From positions 94,303 through 158,302 of the forward strand of contig NZ_VSJJ01000004.1 in NCBI RefSeq assembly GCF_008369405.1: a stretch of DNA of 64,000 nucleotides. The letters run 5' to 3'. Source of the stretch: Streptococcus cristatus. Lineage in GTDB: Bacteria; Bacillota; Bacilli; Lactobacillales; Streptococcaceae. Every line of letters begins with the position of its first letter. Position 1 is the first letter of the stretch. Below, one piece after another: positions 53,430 to 63,795 of the stretch. The translations under genes were made by a program, and so were the position numbers. The notes beneath the pieces were generated by a model. The model saw only the letters and a list, made by a program, of their open reading frames with translations, was not told the origin of the DNA and did not search any database.

Positions 53430-56237
53430 TTGTCTAGAATTAGATTGTACGAAATCGCAAAAGAACTGGGGAAGGAAAGTAAAGAGGTAGTAGCTCGGGC
53501 TAAGGAATTAGGTCTAGAAGTTAAAAGCCACTCGTCCAGCGTAGAAGAAGAAGCAGGTCAGCGCATCAAGGCTAGCTTCGCGGCTAAAGAAGTCGCTAAG
53601 CCCCTTCCAGAGAAAGAGGTAAATTCCCAGCCAGCACCAAAAAAAGTAGCTGAAAAACCTGCTGCTCCAGTTCAAAAGGAAGCTGCTCCAGCTAAAAAAG
53701 AAGAGCCAAAAGTTGCCGAAGCAGTGACAACTGAAGCTCCTGCTAAACCGGCTCCAGCTCGGCCACAAAGTCGAAATTTTAAGGCAGAGCGTGAAGCGCG
53801 TGCCAAGGAACAAGCAGAGCGACGTAAGCAGCAACAATATCGGAAACCACAAAATTCTGACCAGAAGGAAAGTAATGAGCGTGATCGTCATGACCGCAAG
53901 GCCAACAACGATCGCCAAGAGCGCCGCAATGACCGTCGTGATAATCGTGGTCAAGATGGCCGTCGGAATGGTCAGAATCATCAAGGATTTAACGGTCAAA
54001 ACCGCCAACAGCCTCAAGGTCCGAAAATTGACTTTAAGGCTCGGGCAGCAGCTCTGAAAGCAGAGCAAAATGCGGAGTACGCACGTTCTAGTGAGGAGCG
54101 TTTCAAGCAGGCTCAAGCAGCTAAAGAGGCACAGGAACGTCAGAATAGACGAAAAGACCCAGTCCAAGCAGAGACAACAACTGCTGAAGTATTTAAACCT
54201 ACTCCGGCTGAAACAGTCCAACCGGCTGCTCCTGCTCCTGCACCAGCACAAGCTGCGGTAGATACTCGTCGTAAAAAGCAAGCTCGACCAGATAAGAAGC
54301 GCGATGATTTTGATCGCGAAGAAGAAGGTCCAAGAAAACAACAAAAGAATCGAAATAGTCAAAATCAAGTGAGAAATCAAAGAAACAGTAACTGGAATAA
54401 CAATAAGAAAAATAAAAAAGGAAAAGGTAACCAGAATCAGGTTCCAAAACCTGTTACAGAACGCAAGTTCCATGAGTTGCCAAGTGAACTTGAGTACACA
54501 GATGGAATGACGGTTGCGGAAATCGCAAAACGGATTAAGCGTGAGCCTGCGGAAATCGTTAAGAAACTCTTCATGATGGGAGTGATGGCGACACAAAACC
54601 AATCCTTGGATGGCGATACCATTGAACTTCTGTTAGTGGATTATGGAATTGAAGCCAAGAAAAAGGTTGAAGTGGACAATGCGGATATCGAACGCTTCTT
54701 CGTCGAAGATGGCTATTTGAATCCAGATGAATTGGTAGAGCGTCCACCAGTTGTCACCATCATGGGACACGTTGATCATGGTAAAACAACCCTTTTGGAT
54801 ACCCTTCGTAATTCACGTGTAGCAACAGGTGAAGCGGGAGGAATCACCCAGCATATCGGGGCTTACCAAATCGTGGAAAATGGCAAGAAGATTACCTTCT
54901 TGGATACACCTGGACACGCGGCCTTTACTTCGATGCGGGCGCGTGGTGCTTCTGTTACCGATATTACCATCTTGGTCGTAGCAGCTGATGACGGTGTTAT
55001 GCCTCAGACTATTGAAGCGATCAACCACTCTAAAGCCGCTAATGTCCCAATCATTGTGGCTATTAACAAGATTGATAAACCAGGTGCCAACCCAGAACGT
55101 GTCATCGGTGAATTGGCTGAACATGGGGTTATGTCAACTGCCTGGGGTGGAGATTCTGAGTTTGTAGAAATTTCAGCCAAGTTCAACCAAAATATCGATG
55201 AACTTTTGGAAACGGTCCTTCTTGTAGCTGAAATCCAAGAACTTAAGGCAGATCCAACTGTTCGTGCCATCGGTACGGTTATCGAAGCTCGTTTGGATAA
55301 AGGAAAAGGTGCAGTTGCGACCCTTCTCGTCCAACAAGGTACGCTGAATGTTCAAGATCCAATCGTTGTCGGAAATACCTTCGGACGTGTCCGTGCTATG
55401 ACCAATGACTTGGGTCGTCGTGTCAAAGTGGCAGGTCCATCTACACCGGTTTCTATCACTGGTCTCAACGAAACTCCGATGGCGGGTGACCACTTTGCGG
55501 TTTATGAAGATGAAAAATCTGCGCGTGCAGCCGGTGAAGAACGTGCGAAACGTGCGCTGATGAAACAGCGTCAAGCAACCAACCGTGTCAGCCTTGAAAA
55601 TCTCTTTGATACCTTGAAGGCTGGAGAAGTGAAATCCGTTAATGTCATCATCAAGGCTGATGTTCAAGGATCGGTTGAAGCCCTTGCTGCTTCCCTTCAA
55701 AAGATTGAAGTGGAAGGTGTGAAAGTGACCATCGTTCACTCAGCAGTTGGTGCCATCAACGAATCAGACGTCACCCTTGCAGAAGCTTCAAATGCCTTCA
55801 TCATTGGATTTAACGTCCGCCCTACGCCTCAAGCGCGTCAGCAAGCAGAAGCTGATGATGTAGAAATCCGTCTTCACAGCATTATCTATAAGGTTATCGA
55901 AGAAATGGAAGATGCCATGAAAGGAATGCTGGACCCAGAATACCAAGAAAAAATCATCGGGGAAGCCCTTATCCGCGAAACTTTCAAAGTTTCCAAAGTT
56001 GGTACTATCGGTGGATTTATGGTTATCAATGGTAAAGTTACCCGTGATTCTAAGGTTCGTGTTATCCGTGATGGCGTCGTGATTTACGATGGTCAGTTGG
56101 CTAGCTTGAAGCACTTCAAGGATGATGTGAAAGAAGTCACTAACGGCCGCGAAGGTGGTCTCATGATTGACGGCTATAACGATATCCAAGTGGATGATAC
56201 GATTGAAGCCTACATCATGGAAGAAATTAAGAAATAA
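53430..56237 (+). CDS. infB: Translation initiation factor IF-2
   Basis: 935 residues from TTG with RBS GAGGAGG. IF2N domain ([20 protein letters not shown]), a long low-complexity Ala/Lys/Arg/Gln/Asn linker (about 60-340), second IF2N ([20 protein letters not shown]), GTPase with G1 [10 protein letters not shown]3 DTPGH, G4 NKID, then domains II-IV. Places fMet-tRNA on the 30S subunit. The linker is hydrophilic and repetitive and produces large spurious antisense frames. Confidence 0.96.
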   Translation: MSRIRLYEIAKELGKESKEVVARAKELGLEVKSHSSSVEEEAGQRIKASFAAKEVAKPLPEKEVNSQPAPKKVAEKPAAPVQKEAAPAKKEEPKVAEAVTTEAPAKPAPARPQSRNFKAEREARAKEQAERRKQQQYRKPQNSDQKESNERDRHDRKANNDRQERRNDRRDNRGQDGRRNGQNHQGFNGQNRQQPQGPKIDFKARAAALKAEQNAEYARSSEERFKQAQAAKEAQERQNRRKDPVQAETTTAEVFKPTPAETVQPAAPAPAPAQAAVDTRRKKQARPDKKRDDFDREEEGPRKQQKNRNSQNQVRNQRNSNWNNNKKNKKGKGNQNQVPKPVTERKFHELPSELEYTDGMTVAEIAKRIKREPAEIVKKLFMMGVMATQNQSLDGDTIELLLVDYGIEAKKKVEVDNADIERFFVEDGYLNPDELVERPPVVTIMGHVDHGKTTLLDTLRNSRVATGEAGGITQHIGAYQIVENGKKITFLDTPGHAAFTSMRARGASVTDITILVVAADDGVMPQTIEAINHSKAANVPIIVAINKIDKPGANPERVIGELAEHGVMSTAWGGDSEFVEISAKFNQNIDELLETVLLVAEIQELKADPTVRAIGTVIEARLDKGKGAVATLLVQQGTLNVQDPIVVGNTFGRVRAMTNDLGRRVKVAGPSTPVSITGLNETPMAGDHFAVYEDEKSARAAGEERAKRALMKQRQATNRVSLENLFDTLKAGEVKSVNVIIKADVQGSVEALAASLQKIEVEGVKVTIVHSAVGAINESDVTLAEASNAFIIGFNVRPTPQARQQAEADDVEIRLHSIIYKVIEEMEDAMKGMLDPEYQEKIIGEALIRETFKVSKVGTIGGFMVINGKVTRDSKVRVIRDGVVIYDGQLASLKHFKDDVKEVTNGREGGLMIDGYNDIQVDDTIEAYIMEEIKK

Positions 56238-56356
56238 GCTAAGAAATCTGTAAAAACTCTCAGTGAAAAGTATATTGGATGGAAGTCGATACTTCTAGTC
56301 CAAGTACCTTTTTCGCAAAGAGCTTAGAGCGAATTTCATTCAACTAAAACTAAAAA

Positions 56357-56526
56357 TATGAGAGTGGGACAGAAATCGGTAATTCGTTAGACTTCGATTT
56401 CGTCGTCCCACCTCCGCACAGTTGAGTAGGACTGTAAAAGCTGATGAAATCAGCCTAGTAGAGCCCACTCAATGCTCGACAATCCAAAGACAATTGAGAG
56501 GCTAGGACTTTTGTCCCAGCCTCATA
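56357..56526. repeat. Dispersed intergenic repeat, copy 2
   Basis: 170 bp, matching 20637-20822 over most of its length. Ends are 16-bp inverted repeats with two mismatches in the middle (ATATGAG..TGGGACA at 56357-56372; TGTCCCA..CTCATAT at 56511-56526). Lies in the infB-rbfA gap, so infB and rbfA are separated by a 320-bp spacer, longer than elsewhere in the operon; the rest of the gap (56238-56356) holds no gene. Confidence 0.85.
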
Positions 56527-56557
56527 TTGCAGAAGAAAAAATTAGAAAGGAAATCCT

Positions 56558-56908
56558 ATGGCAAATCATTTTCGTACCGACCGTGTAGGAATGGAAATCA
56601 AGCGCGAAGTCAATGAGATTTTGCAGAAGAAAGTTCGTGATCCACGTGTTCAAGGTGTGACCATTACCGATGTCCAAATGCTGGGTGATCTGTCTATGGC
56701 CAAGGTCTATTATAGTATCATGAGTGACTTGGCTTCGGAAAATCAAAAGGCGCAGCTGGGCTTGGAAAAGGCAACCGGCACCATTAAGCGTGAACTGGGT
56801 CGAAATCTCAAGATGTATAAGATTCCAGATTTGACCTTCGTCAAAGACGAGTCTATTGAGTACGGTAACAAGATTGACCAGATGCTACGCAATCTGGAGA
56901 AACATTAA
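56558..56908 (+). CDS. rbfA: Ribosome-binding factor A
   Basis: 116 residues: [50 protein letters not shown], ending RNLEKH. KH-like 30S maturation factor for cold adaptation. RBS AGAAAGGA. Last gene of the rimP operon, now behind a repeat. Confidence 0.94.
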   Translation: MANHFRTDRVGMEIKREVNEILQKKVRDPRVQGVTITDVQMLGDLSMAKVYYSIMSDLASENQKAQLGLEKATGTIKRELGRNLKMYKIPDLTFVKDESIEYGNKIDQMLRNLEKH

Positions 56909-56917
56909 TGAAAAGAG

Positions 56918-56954
56918 TGAGATAGGCTTTTGTTTCTGTGCCTATCTCATTTTT
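56918..56954 (+). terminator. Terminator of the rimP-rbfA operon
   Basis: TGAGATAGGC (56918-56927) / GCCTATCTCA (56940-56949) followed by TTTTTATTTTT. Confidence 0.88.
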
Positions 56955-56993
56955 ATTTTTGAAAAGACTTTTAAAAAGTTTTGAAAAAAGGTG

Positions 56994-57022
56994 TTGACAA
57001 GGGGAGATTATCCTGTTATACT
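56994..57022 (+). promoter_or_regulatory. tRNA-Leu promoter
   Basis: Perfect TTGACA (56994-56999), 17-bp spacer, TATACT (57017-57022), 16 bp before the tRNA 5' end. Confidence 0.85.
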
Positions 57023-57038
57023 AGTAAGGTACTCAATC

Positions 57039-57124
57039 GCGGGGATGGCGGAATTGGCAGACGCGCAGGACTAAGGATCCTGTGACCGCTTTAGGTCGTG
57101 AGGGTTCAAGTCCCTCTCTCCGCA
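57039..57124 (+). tRNA. tRNA-Leu(AAG)
   Basis: 86 nt. Acceptor GCGGGGA pairs with TCTCCGC; anticodon stem CAGGA/TCCTG with loop CTAAGGA gives anticodon AAG (codon CUU, wobble A likely edited); long variable arm of class II; T-loop GGTTCAAGTCC. CCA is not encoded. Stands alone with its own promoter and terminator. Confidence 0.93.
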
Positions 57125-57133
57125 TAGAATTAG

Positions 57134-57154
57134 CTGACTTCGGTCAGTTTTTTT
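57134..57154 (+). terminator. Terminator after tRNA-Leu
   Basis: CTGAC-TTCG-GTCAG with a TTCG tetraloop and a T7 run. Confidence 0.9.
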
Positions 57155-57306
57155 GTTTTTTCAAAGAAGCTGAAAATGTCTGAATTCAAAAATTGCTTGG
57201 GAATTACTTAAAATTTCAGGAAAAACTAGCAATTTTAGTGAAAAAGTGATAAAATAAACAATGTAAGTGGTTCATTCCACAAAAAATAAGAGGAGGCCTA
57301 TTACAA

Positions 57307-58188
57307 ATGGCAATCGTTTCAGCAGAAAAATTTGTCCAAGCAGCTCGTGACAATGGTTATGCAGTTGGTGGATTTAACACAAATAACCTTGAGTGGACTC
57401 AAGCTATCTTGCGCGCAGCAGAAGCTAAAAAAGCACCAGTTTTGATCCAAACTTCAATGGGGGCTGCCAAATATATGGGTGGTTACAAAGTTGCTCGCAA
57501 CTTGATCGCTAACCTTGTTGAATCAATGGGTATCACTGTACCAGTAGCGATCCACCTTGACCATGGTCACTACGAAGATGCACTTGAGTGTATCGAAGTT
57601 GGTTACACTTCAATCATGTTTGACGGTTCACACCTTCCAGTTGAAGAAAACCTTAAATTGGCTAAAGACGTTGTTGAAAAAGCACACGCTAAAGGTATCT
57701 CAGTAGAAGCTGAAGTTGGTACTATCGGTGGTGAAGAAGACGGTATCATCGGTAAAGGTGAATTGGCTCCAATCGAAGACGCTAAAGCAATGGTTGCAAC
57801 TGGTATCGACTTCTTGGCAGCTGGTATCGGTAACATCCACGGTCCTTACCCTGCAAACTGGGAAGGTCTTGACCTTGACCACTTGAAGAAATTGACAGAA
57901 GCTCTTCCAGGTTTCCCAATCGTATTGCACGGTGGTTCAGGTATTCCTGATGACCAAATCCAAGCAGCTATCAAACTTGGTGTTGCGAAAGTTAACGTTA
58001 ACACTGAATGCCAAATCGCATTCGCTAACGCAACTCGTAAATTTGCTCGTGACTATGAAGCAAACGAAGCAGAATACGACAAGAAGAAACTCTTCGACCC
58101 ACGTAAATTCTTGGCTGACGGTGTCAAAGCTATCCAAGCATCAGTTGAAGAACGTATTGATGTCTTCGGTTCAGAAGGTAAAGCTTAA
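57307..58188 (+). CDS. fba: Class II fructose-1,6-bisphosphate aldolase
   Basis: 293 residues. HLDHGHYEDALECIEVG (zinc and catalytic residues), SIMFDGSHLP, EVGTIGGEEDG, VLHGGSGIPDDQIQAAIKLG, VNVNTECQ. Glycolysis/gluconeogenesis, homodimeric Zn enzyme. Codon use is strongly biased towards preferred codons (GGT, CTT, GAA, AAC), as for very highly expressed genes. RBS AGAGGAGG. Confidence 0.97.
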   Translation: MAIVSAEKFVQAARDNGYAVGGFNTNNLEWTQAILRAAEAKKAPVLIQTSMGAAKYMGGYKVARNLIANLVESMGITVPVAIHLDHGHYEDALECIEVGYTSIMFDGSHLPVEENLKLAKDVVEKAHAKGISVEAEVGTIGGEEDGIIGKGELAPIEDAKAMVATGIDFLAAGIGNIHGPYPANWEGLDLDHLKKLTEALPGFPIVLHGGSGIPDDQIQAAIKLGVAKVNVNTECQIAFANATRKFARDYEANEAEYDKKKLFDPRKFLADGVKAIQASVEERIDVFGSEGKA

Positions 58189-58215
58189 GAAGTTTGTAAA
58201 AGCTTGATATAACAG

Positions 58216-58244
58216 GGTTTATCCAATTTGGATAAACCTTTTTT
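58216..58244 (+). terminator. Terminator after fba
   Basis: GGTTTATCCA / TGGATAAACC perfect 10-bp stem with 3-nt loop and T6. Confidence 0.92.
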
Positions 58245-58288
58245 CTTTGTTTTGCCACAAATTTTCCACACTTATTTAGTTAACGAAT

Positions 58289-58423
58289 CTAATATATGTG
58301 TGTGACGAAAAATGTGAGTTGAACTTTCCTATAACTTTGAGTGTTTTTACCATTATCTTCATAATTTGCGTCTGGAGCTTCACCATGAGTAGCACGTGTA
58401 CGAATAACAATCTTTGATTCGAT
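58289..58423 (-). pseudogene. Possible gene remnant, minus strand
   Basis: An open minus-strand frame without a start (SKIVIRTRATHGEAPDANYE ... VQLTFFVTHIY, stop at 58289) has protein-like composition and sits in an otherwise empty AT-rich gap. Probably the 3' end of a lost gene. Not recognised. Confidence 0.3.
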
Positions 58424-58577
58424 ATTTTAAATATAGGAAAAATAAATTTTAAAAATACTAATTAAGAAAATATTGAAATAATAGTAATTGAACATATGGT
58501 ATAATAAAATGAAATCAAGTAATGGCAATATATTCAACTTAAATCGGAATAATATAAAATTACGAGGAGATTATAAG

Positions 58578-59342
58578 ATGACCGATTATATAAAATTAAA
58601 TGAAGATAGATGGAATAACGTAAAAAATGCCTATACTGAGCCATTGACACATGAAGAATTAGAAGAAGTTAGAAATCATCCAATTTCTGTTGCTTTAACT
58701 GTTGGGAAAAAAGTTCCAAAAGAATGGTTTGAAAAAGCAAATGGAAAAAAGATATTAGGTTTAGCTTGTGGTGGTGGACAGCAGGGACCAGTTTTTGCTA
58801 TAAAAGGTTATGATGTAACCATAATGGATTTTTCTAAATCACAATTACAAAGAGATGAGATGGTTGCTAAAAGAGAAGGTTTAAAAATCCATACCGTTCA
58901 AAGCGATCTGACAAAACCATTTCCATTTGAAAATGAAACTTTTGATATTGTTTTTAATCCGGTTTCAAATGTATATATAGAAGATTTAGAAAACATGTAT
59001 AAAGAAGCCTCTCGCGTATTGAAAAAGGGTGGATTGTTAATGGTCGGATTTATGAACCCTTGGATATACATGTATGATGCTGACATTGTATGGGACAAAC
59101 CCGATGAAGAATTACTGTTACAGTTTTCACTCCCTTTTAATTCAAAAGAGCTTGAAGCGGAAGGCAAGATAACCATAAATCCAGAATATGGCTATGAATT
59201 TAGCCATACCTTAGAAACTCAGATTAGAGGACAACTTAAAAATGGTCTCGCTATGATCGATTTTTATGAATCCTGTGACAAAAGAAATAGATTATCACGT
59301 TATGGAAATGACTATATAGCTACACTCTGTATTAAACTCTAA
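58578..59342 (+). CDS. SAM-dependent class I methyltransferase
   Basis: 254 residues. Motif I ILGLACGGGQQGPVFA, motif II VTIMDFSKSQL, post-I FDIVFNPVSNVYIEDL, VLKKGGLLMVGF. UbiE/small-molecule-like, substrate unknown. ATG 58578 chosen for GAGGAG; the frame is open to 58488 with no RBS. Much more AT-rich than the neighbouring core genes and lies beside a transposon remnant, so probably acquired by transfer. Confidence 0.85.
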   Translation: MTDYIKLNEDRWNNVKNAYTEPLTHEELEEVRNHPISVALTVGKKVPKEWFEKANGKKILGLACGGGQQGPVFAIKGYDVTIMDFSKSQLQRDEMVAKREGLKIHTVQSDLTKPFPFENETFDIVFNPVSNVYIEDLENMYKEASRVLKKGGLLMVGFMNPWIYMYDADIVWDKPDEELLLQFSLPFNSKELEAEGKITINPEYGYEFSHTLETQIRGQLKNGLAMIDFYESCDKRNRLSRYGNDYIATLCIKL

Positions 59343-59545
59343 TATTATAGAAAATACTTCAGGAGAATAGCCCGTTATACTTTCCGTAAGGGTTAAAATC
59401 TAAATCTCAGTTTGTCAAAGTAAAACAATTAAATAAATTGTAGAGAGGAAGCAAAAGCAAATAGCGATACTTCCTTTTTTGGTGTCAAAAATTCAAAAAC
59501 GGAAAGGTCAATTTATAGAAGAACTGAAAAACACAGATAAAAAAA

Positions 59546-59779
59546 GGAATTGGCACAAAGAGAAAGATTGAAAAGATCACCTATGAGGTTCTTGTCCATT
59601 TCAATGAAAATGCAACTGAAACAATGCAAGATAAACTTACAAGAATAATGCTGAGGGAGCTTAGGAGAAAATCGGACGAAAAGAAGATGATTTTGATTAA
59701 AAAGTCCTTGACAAGTAGCAACAGGAAAAACAGCGAAGTCTATTCTAATTTCATGTGGTGCAAGGTTTACATCATATAG
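59546..59779 (+). pseudogene. TnpW-like transposon protein remnant
   Basis: 78-codon frame without a clear start: KRKIEKITYEVLVHFNENAT, then ETMQDKLTRIMLRELRRKS. This matches the small TnpW-type protein of clostridial/streptococcal integrative elements (pattern IxxTYxVxVHF..T.ETMxDKixRml). Ends at TAG 59777-59779. Indicates a decayed mobile element that may have brought the methyltransferase. The 59343-59545 part holds only short fragments. Confidence 0.5.
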
Positions 59780-59811
59780 GAACTATAAACGAATAATCAG
59801 GCTATAGATAG

Positions 59812-59837
59812 AAAATCTCGCTCCGGCGGGATTTTTC
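59812..59837 (+). terminator. Hairpin terminator before the pyrophosphatase-like gene
   Basis: AAATCTCGC-TCCG-GCGGGATTT followed by TT; a TATAAT box (59840-59845) for the next gene follows directly. Confidence 0.7.
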
Positions 59838-59881
59838 TTGTATAATGAAGCTAGAAAGTAGCTGATGGAGGTAAAGAAAGG

Positions 59882-60217
59882 GTGAAATGCAAGGAAAAAA
59901 TGTTTAGTGCTATTATTGATCGGCCGGTCGGTTTTGAAGATTCTTTTGGGAATGTCTATCCGATTAATTATGGCTATATCCCTGAGCTAATGGGTGGAGA
60001 TGGCGAAGAGCAGGATGTGTATATTATTTTCCATGACCAGCAGCAGCCTCTGGAAAATTTTACAGGAAAGTTAGTTGCTATCATCCATCGGCATGATGAT
60101 ATAGAAGACAAGTGGGTCTTGGCTCCTATTAATGAGGAGATTAACAAAACGTTGATAGCGGAGCAGACTCATTTTATGGAGCAGTATTTCGATTCTTGGA
60201 TTGAGATGGTGGAATAG
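59882..60217 (+). CDS. Inorganic pyrophosphatase-like protein
   Basis: 111 residues from GTG. IDRPVGFEDSFGNVYPINYG, GYIPELMGGDGEEQDVYI, FTGKLVAIIHRHDDIEDKWV follow the soluble family I PPase core (YPINYG, DGEEQDVY with metal-binding acids, DDIEDKWV), but the protein is shorter than standard enzymes (about 170). Small Firmicute version; activity is not certain. Confidence 0.8.
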   Translation: MKCKEKMFSAIIDRPVGFEDSFGNVYPINYGYIPELMGGDGEEQDVYIIFHDQQQPLENFTGKLVAIIHRHDDIEDKWVLAPINEEINKTLIAEQTHFMEQYFDSWIEMVE

Positions 60218-60366
60218 AGCAATGATTCAAGTCCCTAAAATCAATGATAAAGAGTAAAAATTATTTCTTGTGAGCGCTGTTCTAACTGGTTTAGCTTAAT
60301 AATGAAAGTCTATATCCGATTGAGCTTTCCTCAATATTGGATCAGATTGCAGGATCATAAGTTACG

Positions 60367-60413
60367 AAAAAATCGCATGGATGAATCTGAAATGATTTGT
60401 CCATGCGATTTTT
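60367..60413. terminator. Bidirectional terminator between the PPase-like and M14 genes
   Basis: AAAAAATCGCATGGA / TCCATGCGATTTTT long stem with inner loop, A/T tracts on both sides, between convergent genes. Confidence 0.85.
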
Positions 60414-60464
60414 ATATTTAAGAGGCTATTTTAAGCAAAGGTTTATCTAGCAGACGAGAAATGC

Positions 60465-63400
60465 TTACGCTTCTTTCTTTTTGAGCAAGAAGAGACCCCC
60501 GCTTGTAGCTAGAAGAATTGTTGCAACTGTAAAGAGAGCAGAGTTTTCCTTGCTTCCTGTTTGTGGGAGCTGAGCCTGCTGTGTATTTGTTGCTTTTTGA
60601 GCTGTAGCAGTAGGTTGTGCTTCGCTTGTTTTCTGAGCTAGGCTTTCTAATTGCTCTTCTTTTGCTTTTGGAGCTGTCGGTTTGTCGGCTGTTTTGCCTG
60701 CTTGTTTTGGCAGAGGTTTTTGGTTCAAAATTTCTACAATTTCGACACTCGGTTTGTGAGTGACAGGCATATCTTTCAGCTCAGCCAATTGATTGCCAAA
60801 GACAGCGTTGGATACCCAACGGTAGAAGTGAATGGTATGCAGACGATTGGTTGGGTTTCCAGCGTAAACGAAGAGCGGATGTTCCTTGTAATTGCCAGAA
60901 ATAGCGACAATTTTATTGGCTAATTTTTCATTGCCTGGCCACCAGCCAGCAATGTAATAGTCACTGTCTGCAATAGTTGCCAAAGTCTTGAAGTTGGCAG
61001 GGGCTTTTGCGATCCAGTTTCCAGAATTAGAATAGAAGAGATCATTCTTCTTATAGCCGCTAGTCAATGGATCTTTATCGTCTATAATTGCCTTCATCAG
61101 CCCTTCAAAATCGCTGCCACCAGAGAATCTTTCCGCATCAAATCCATCTAGAACACCGAGTTTTTCAAGTCGTTGCATAGCAGAGCCACCCACTATAATG
61201 GTTGGTTTGCGACCAAGAATAGACTTGTCGAACTTGTTGCTTTCAAGGACGATGACATCAGCTTCCTCAGGTGTATCGACAAGATCAAAGCCTAGATTTT
61301 TCAATGCCAGAGCGGTATGAGCAGGTGAGTCCACTCCTGCCCAGTAGAATTGATGAGGAGGTGCATAGACCTTCAGTGCTTTCAAGCTTGGCCCTTCCGG
61401 AACCTTATACAAGGCGTCTCCGTAAATAGCATAATCACCTAAGAGATTTGCAAAGGTTGATGTATCAACGATATAACCATCTTCTGTCAGATAGACTTTC
61501 TTACCTTGGCGAATGGCTTGGTTGACAGCTTTGACTGCGCTGTCAGATGTATTAGCGATGACATAGTAAGGTGCTGAATAGTTGATATCGCGCGTCCGAG
61601 TAGCACGGAGAGCAGTGACTTCACCGAGTTTGCCATCAAAGAGTTTATCTTTAAAGATAGGCTCAGCTTTAAAGCCTCTCATATCTGGGAAGTTTACCAA
61701 AAGTTCAGCATACATGGCAGCCCAAGCAGATTCGTTTGATCCTTTGTAGAGGATATGGTTGGCATAGCCACGTTTAGCTTGAGCCATATCGACAACCAGA
61801 TCGCCCTTCTTATAGTTGCCGACATCTTCCTTCAATTCTTGGATGACAACACCGTTTCTCTTGAAGTATTCAATCATATTAAAGGCTTGTTGGGAATCAT
61901 TGTCTTTGTCGAGACCCATTGGGATGACATAATAGTCAGGGAAGAATTTTTTCTGACCATTTTTTACCCGTCCAACAACCTTGCCGTCAGGTCCGACCAA
62001 CTCATTTTCAGCTTTTGGATCTTCAACCTTGTTGATGCCACGGAGATAGAAGTTTAGGCGCATTTCCATGAGCTTGTCAGGATCTTGGGACAGGTAGGAG
62101 ATGCCTCCGAGGACAGCGTGATAGCCAGCCTTGTAGGCTTCCTGATTGCCCTCAGGGATTTCAATGGTATGGCCTAATATGCCGTGGTACATAGCATAGA
62201 CACCAGTGTAGCCGGAGAAGGAGTCATCCCAGCCATCGCCCCAGTCTAGTTTAGGGATGATGTAGCTATCATACTTAGAGTTGGCAACGCCAGCACGTCC
62301 CATATGGTGAGCATTTTCCAGCATATTTTTTGACAAAAGGTCATATTCAAAGTTTGGATCGTGCGGTGGGGTAGCGGGTTCTATCAAGAATTCTTTAACA
62401 AATCCATGAATATCATAAAGGGCAATTGGATTCCATTTGTTGATGAGTCCAGCTACAGTACGGGTTTCTGGGTTGGCCTGATAGCTAGTGTCGCGGTTTG
62501 GATCGATTCCGTTGGCAAGAGCACGTGTATTGGCAACATCTCCGTCAGGATTTTCAGTAAAGTCAAAGAGGAAAATGAATTTCTTGAGGAGTTCTTTGAC
62601 ATTAAGAGTGACATTTTTAGCCGCACCGTTGGCATCAGTTGTTTGGAAAGAAATTTGCTCCTTGGTCGCAAAAGTATTGAAGAGTCCAGTGATGATGTCA
62701 ATAGCTGGCTGTTCGTCAGCATGGGTGTTGTTGATAAGGACTGGAAGTTTGTAGTCCAGCCTACCATTTTTCAGAGCAGCTAACATTTCAGCTGGTTTAG
62801 TAAGGGCAACTTTATTGGTTGTATTGAGGTAGTCGTCGATGCTCTTTTGGTCAGAGCTGATGATACCGAGCTTGATATCACGACCTTGAGCACTGCTACC
62901 AATTGTTTCGATTTGGACCAGCCGGTCTTTTTTAGCATCTTGTCGGCTCTTTTCGATAGCTGCGAGCATTTCATCGTGGGTATGGAAATCTTCGTAAGGA
63001 CGAAGGACGATATTCTTGCGAATGGTCAGGCCAAGATCTTCACTAGTTCCGACTAATTCATGAGTTCCCATAAAGTTGCGGTAGGTTCTGCGGATATTGT
63101 TCGGTGTCCGCAGGCTTAAGTCTTGACCAAATAGTTCATTAAATTTGAGGGAAACTTTTAGGTCATTTCCATCAGCTTTTTCTTCGACAGTGACAAATGG
63201 GTCGCCAGTGAAGGTGCCGTCATCCATTTTCCAAGTTTTCCACTCGCTAATAGGCTTGTTGTCTAGTGTCCAGGTGATTTTACCAGCGTGAGCGCCCTGT
63301 TCTTGAATAGTTTCTTCAATGCTGGCTTTTTCGGACATGTAAACTTTACTGTCAGCAAGCTGAACCTTGCTTTCTTGGGTGCTGGCTGCGCGGACTTCTG

Positions 63401-63734
63401 TTTTAGGCGCAGTATCCAGTTTTTGGCTAGCATCAGCTGCTTTTTCCTCTGGGGCTGTGGAAGGAAGACTAGGAGCCTTGCTGTCGGCAGCTTCAGATGG
63501 GCCATTTTTCTCTAGTGGCTCAGCTTGTGGAGTAGTCGAAGTTTCTTCAGGTTTCTCTGTACTTGCAGGCTTAGGCTGTTCCACAAGAGCACTGATTTTG
63601 CTGCTGTCTTGCGGAGGTTCAGCAGGGTCAAGTGTATCAGCCGCCGCATTTCCTTGAGCTAAAACGGCTAAGAGAACCGCAGCGGATAGGCTGAGGGCTT
63701 GTGTATATAAGCGTTTCTTATATGAGTTTTTCAT
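60465..63734 (-). CDS. LPxTG-anchored M14 zinc carboxypeptidase
   Basis: 1089 residues from ATG 63734 (AAAGGAGG upstream; the longer frame to 63863 has no RBS). Signal peptide 1-31 (KKRLYTQALSLSAAVLLAVL), acidic Pro/Glu/Lys linker to about 125, M14 domain with zinc ligands His338 and Glu341 in NNTHADE and His443 in LYDIHGF, further domain (about 650-1000), Ala/Pro/Lys stem, LPQTG, helix, LLKKKEA. Surface enzyme that trims peptides or wall material. A perfect cre overlaps its promoter. Confidence 0.9.
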   Translation of the reverse strand: MKNSYKKRLYTQALSLSAAVLLAVLAQGNAAADTLDPAEPPQDSSKISALVEQPKPASTEKPEETSTTPQAEPLEKNGPSEAADSKAPSLPSTAPEEKAADASQKLDTAPKTEVRAASTQESKVQLADSKVYMSEKASIEETIQEQGAHAGKITWTLDNKPISEWKTWKMDDGTFTGDPFVTVEEKADGNDLKVSLKFNELFGQDLSLRTPNNIRRTYRNFMGTHELVGTSEDLGLTIRKNIVLRPYEDFHTHDEMLAAIEKSRQDAKKDRLVQIETIGSSAQGRDIKLGIISSDQKSIDDYLNTTNKVALTKPAEMLAALKNGRLDYKLPVLINNTHADEQPAIDIITGLFNTFATKEQISFQTTDANGAAKNVTLNVKELLKKFIFLFDFTENPDGDVANTRALANGIDPNRDTSYQANPETRTVAGLINKWNPIALYDIHGFVKEFLIEPATPPHDPNFEYDLLSKNMLENAHHMGRAGVANSKYDSYIIPKLDWGDGWDDSFSGYTGVYAMYHGILGHTIEIPEGNQEAYKAGYHAVLGGISYLSQDPDKLMEMRLNFYLRGINKVEDPKAENELVGPDGKVVGRVKNGQKKFFPDYYVIPMGLDKDNDSQQAFNMIEYFKRNGVVIQELKEDVGNYKKGDLVVDMAQAKRGYANHILYKGSNESAWAAMYAELLVNFPDMRGFKAEPIFKDKLFDGKLGEVTALRATRTRDINYSAPYYVIANTSDSAVKAVNQAIRQGKKVYLTEDGYIVDTSTFANLLGDYAIYGDALYKVPEGPSLKALKVYAPPHQFYWAGVDSPAHTALALKNLGFDLVDTPEEADVIVLESNKFDKSILGRKPTIIVGGSAMQRLEKLGVLDGFDAERFSGGSDFEGLMKAIIDDKDPLTSGYKKNDLFYSNSGNWIAKAPANFKTLATIADSDYYIAGWWPGNEKLANKIVAISGNYKEHPLFVYAGNPTNRLHTIHFYRWVSNAVFGNQLAELKDMPVTHKPSVEIVEILNQKPLPKQAGKTADKPTAPKAKEEQLESLAQKTSEAQPTATAQKATNTQQAQLPQTGSKENSALFTVATILLATSGGLFLLKKKEA

Positions 63735-63781
63735 AAGAAACCTCCTTTTTAATGTGTTCTTAAGCTTAGTATAGCAGAGTT

Positions 63782-63795
63782 TGAAACCGTTTACA
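63782..63795 (-). promoter_or_regulatory. Consensus cre site over the M14 peptidase promoter
   Basis: On the minus strand TGTAAACGGTTTCA, which fits TGWAANCGNTNWCA with no mismatch. It overlaps the -35 region of a promoter with TATACT at 63767-63772. CcpA repression in glucose is the expected outcome. The remaining bases to 64000 show no gene. Confidence 0.85.

Noticed and set aside
53514..54602. Long minus-strand frame opposite infB
   Set aside because: Caused by the low-complexity Lys/Arg/Ala/Gln linker of IF-2; its translation is a repetitive Leu/Ser/Phe string with no RBS.
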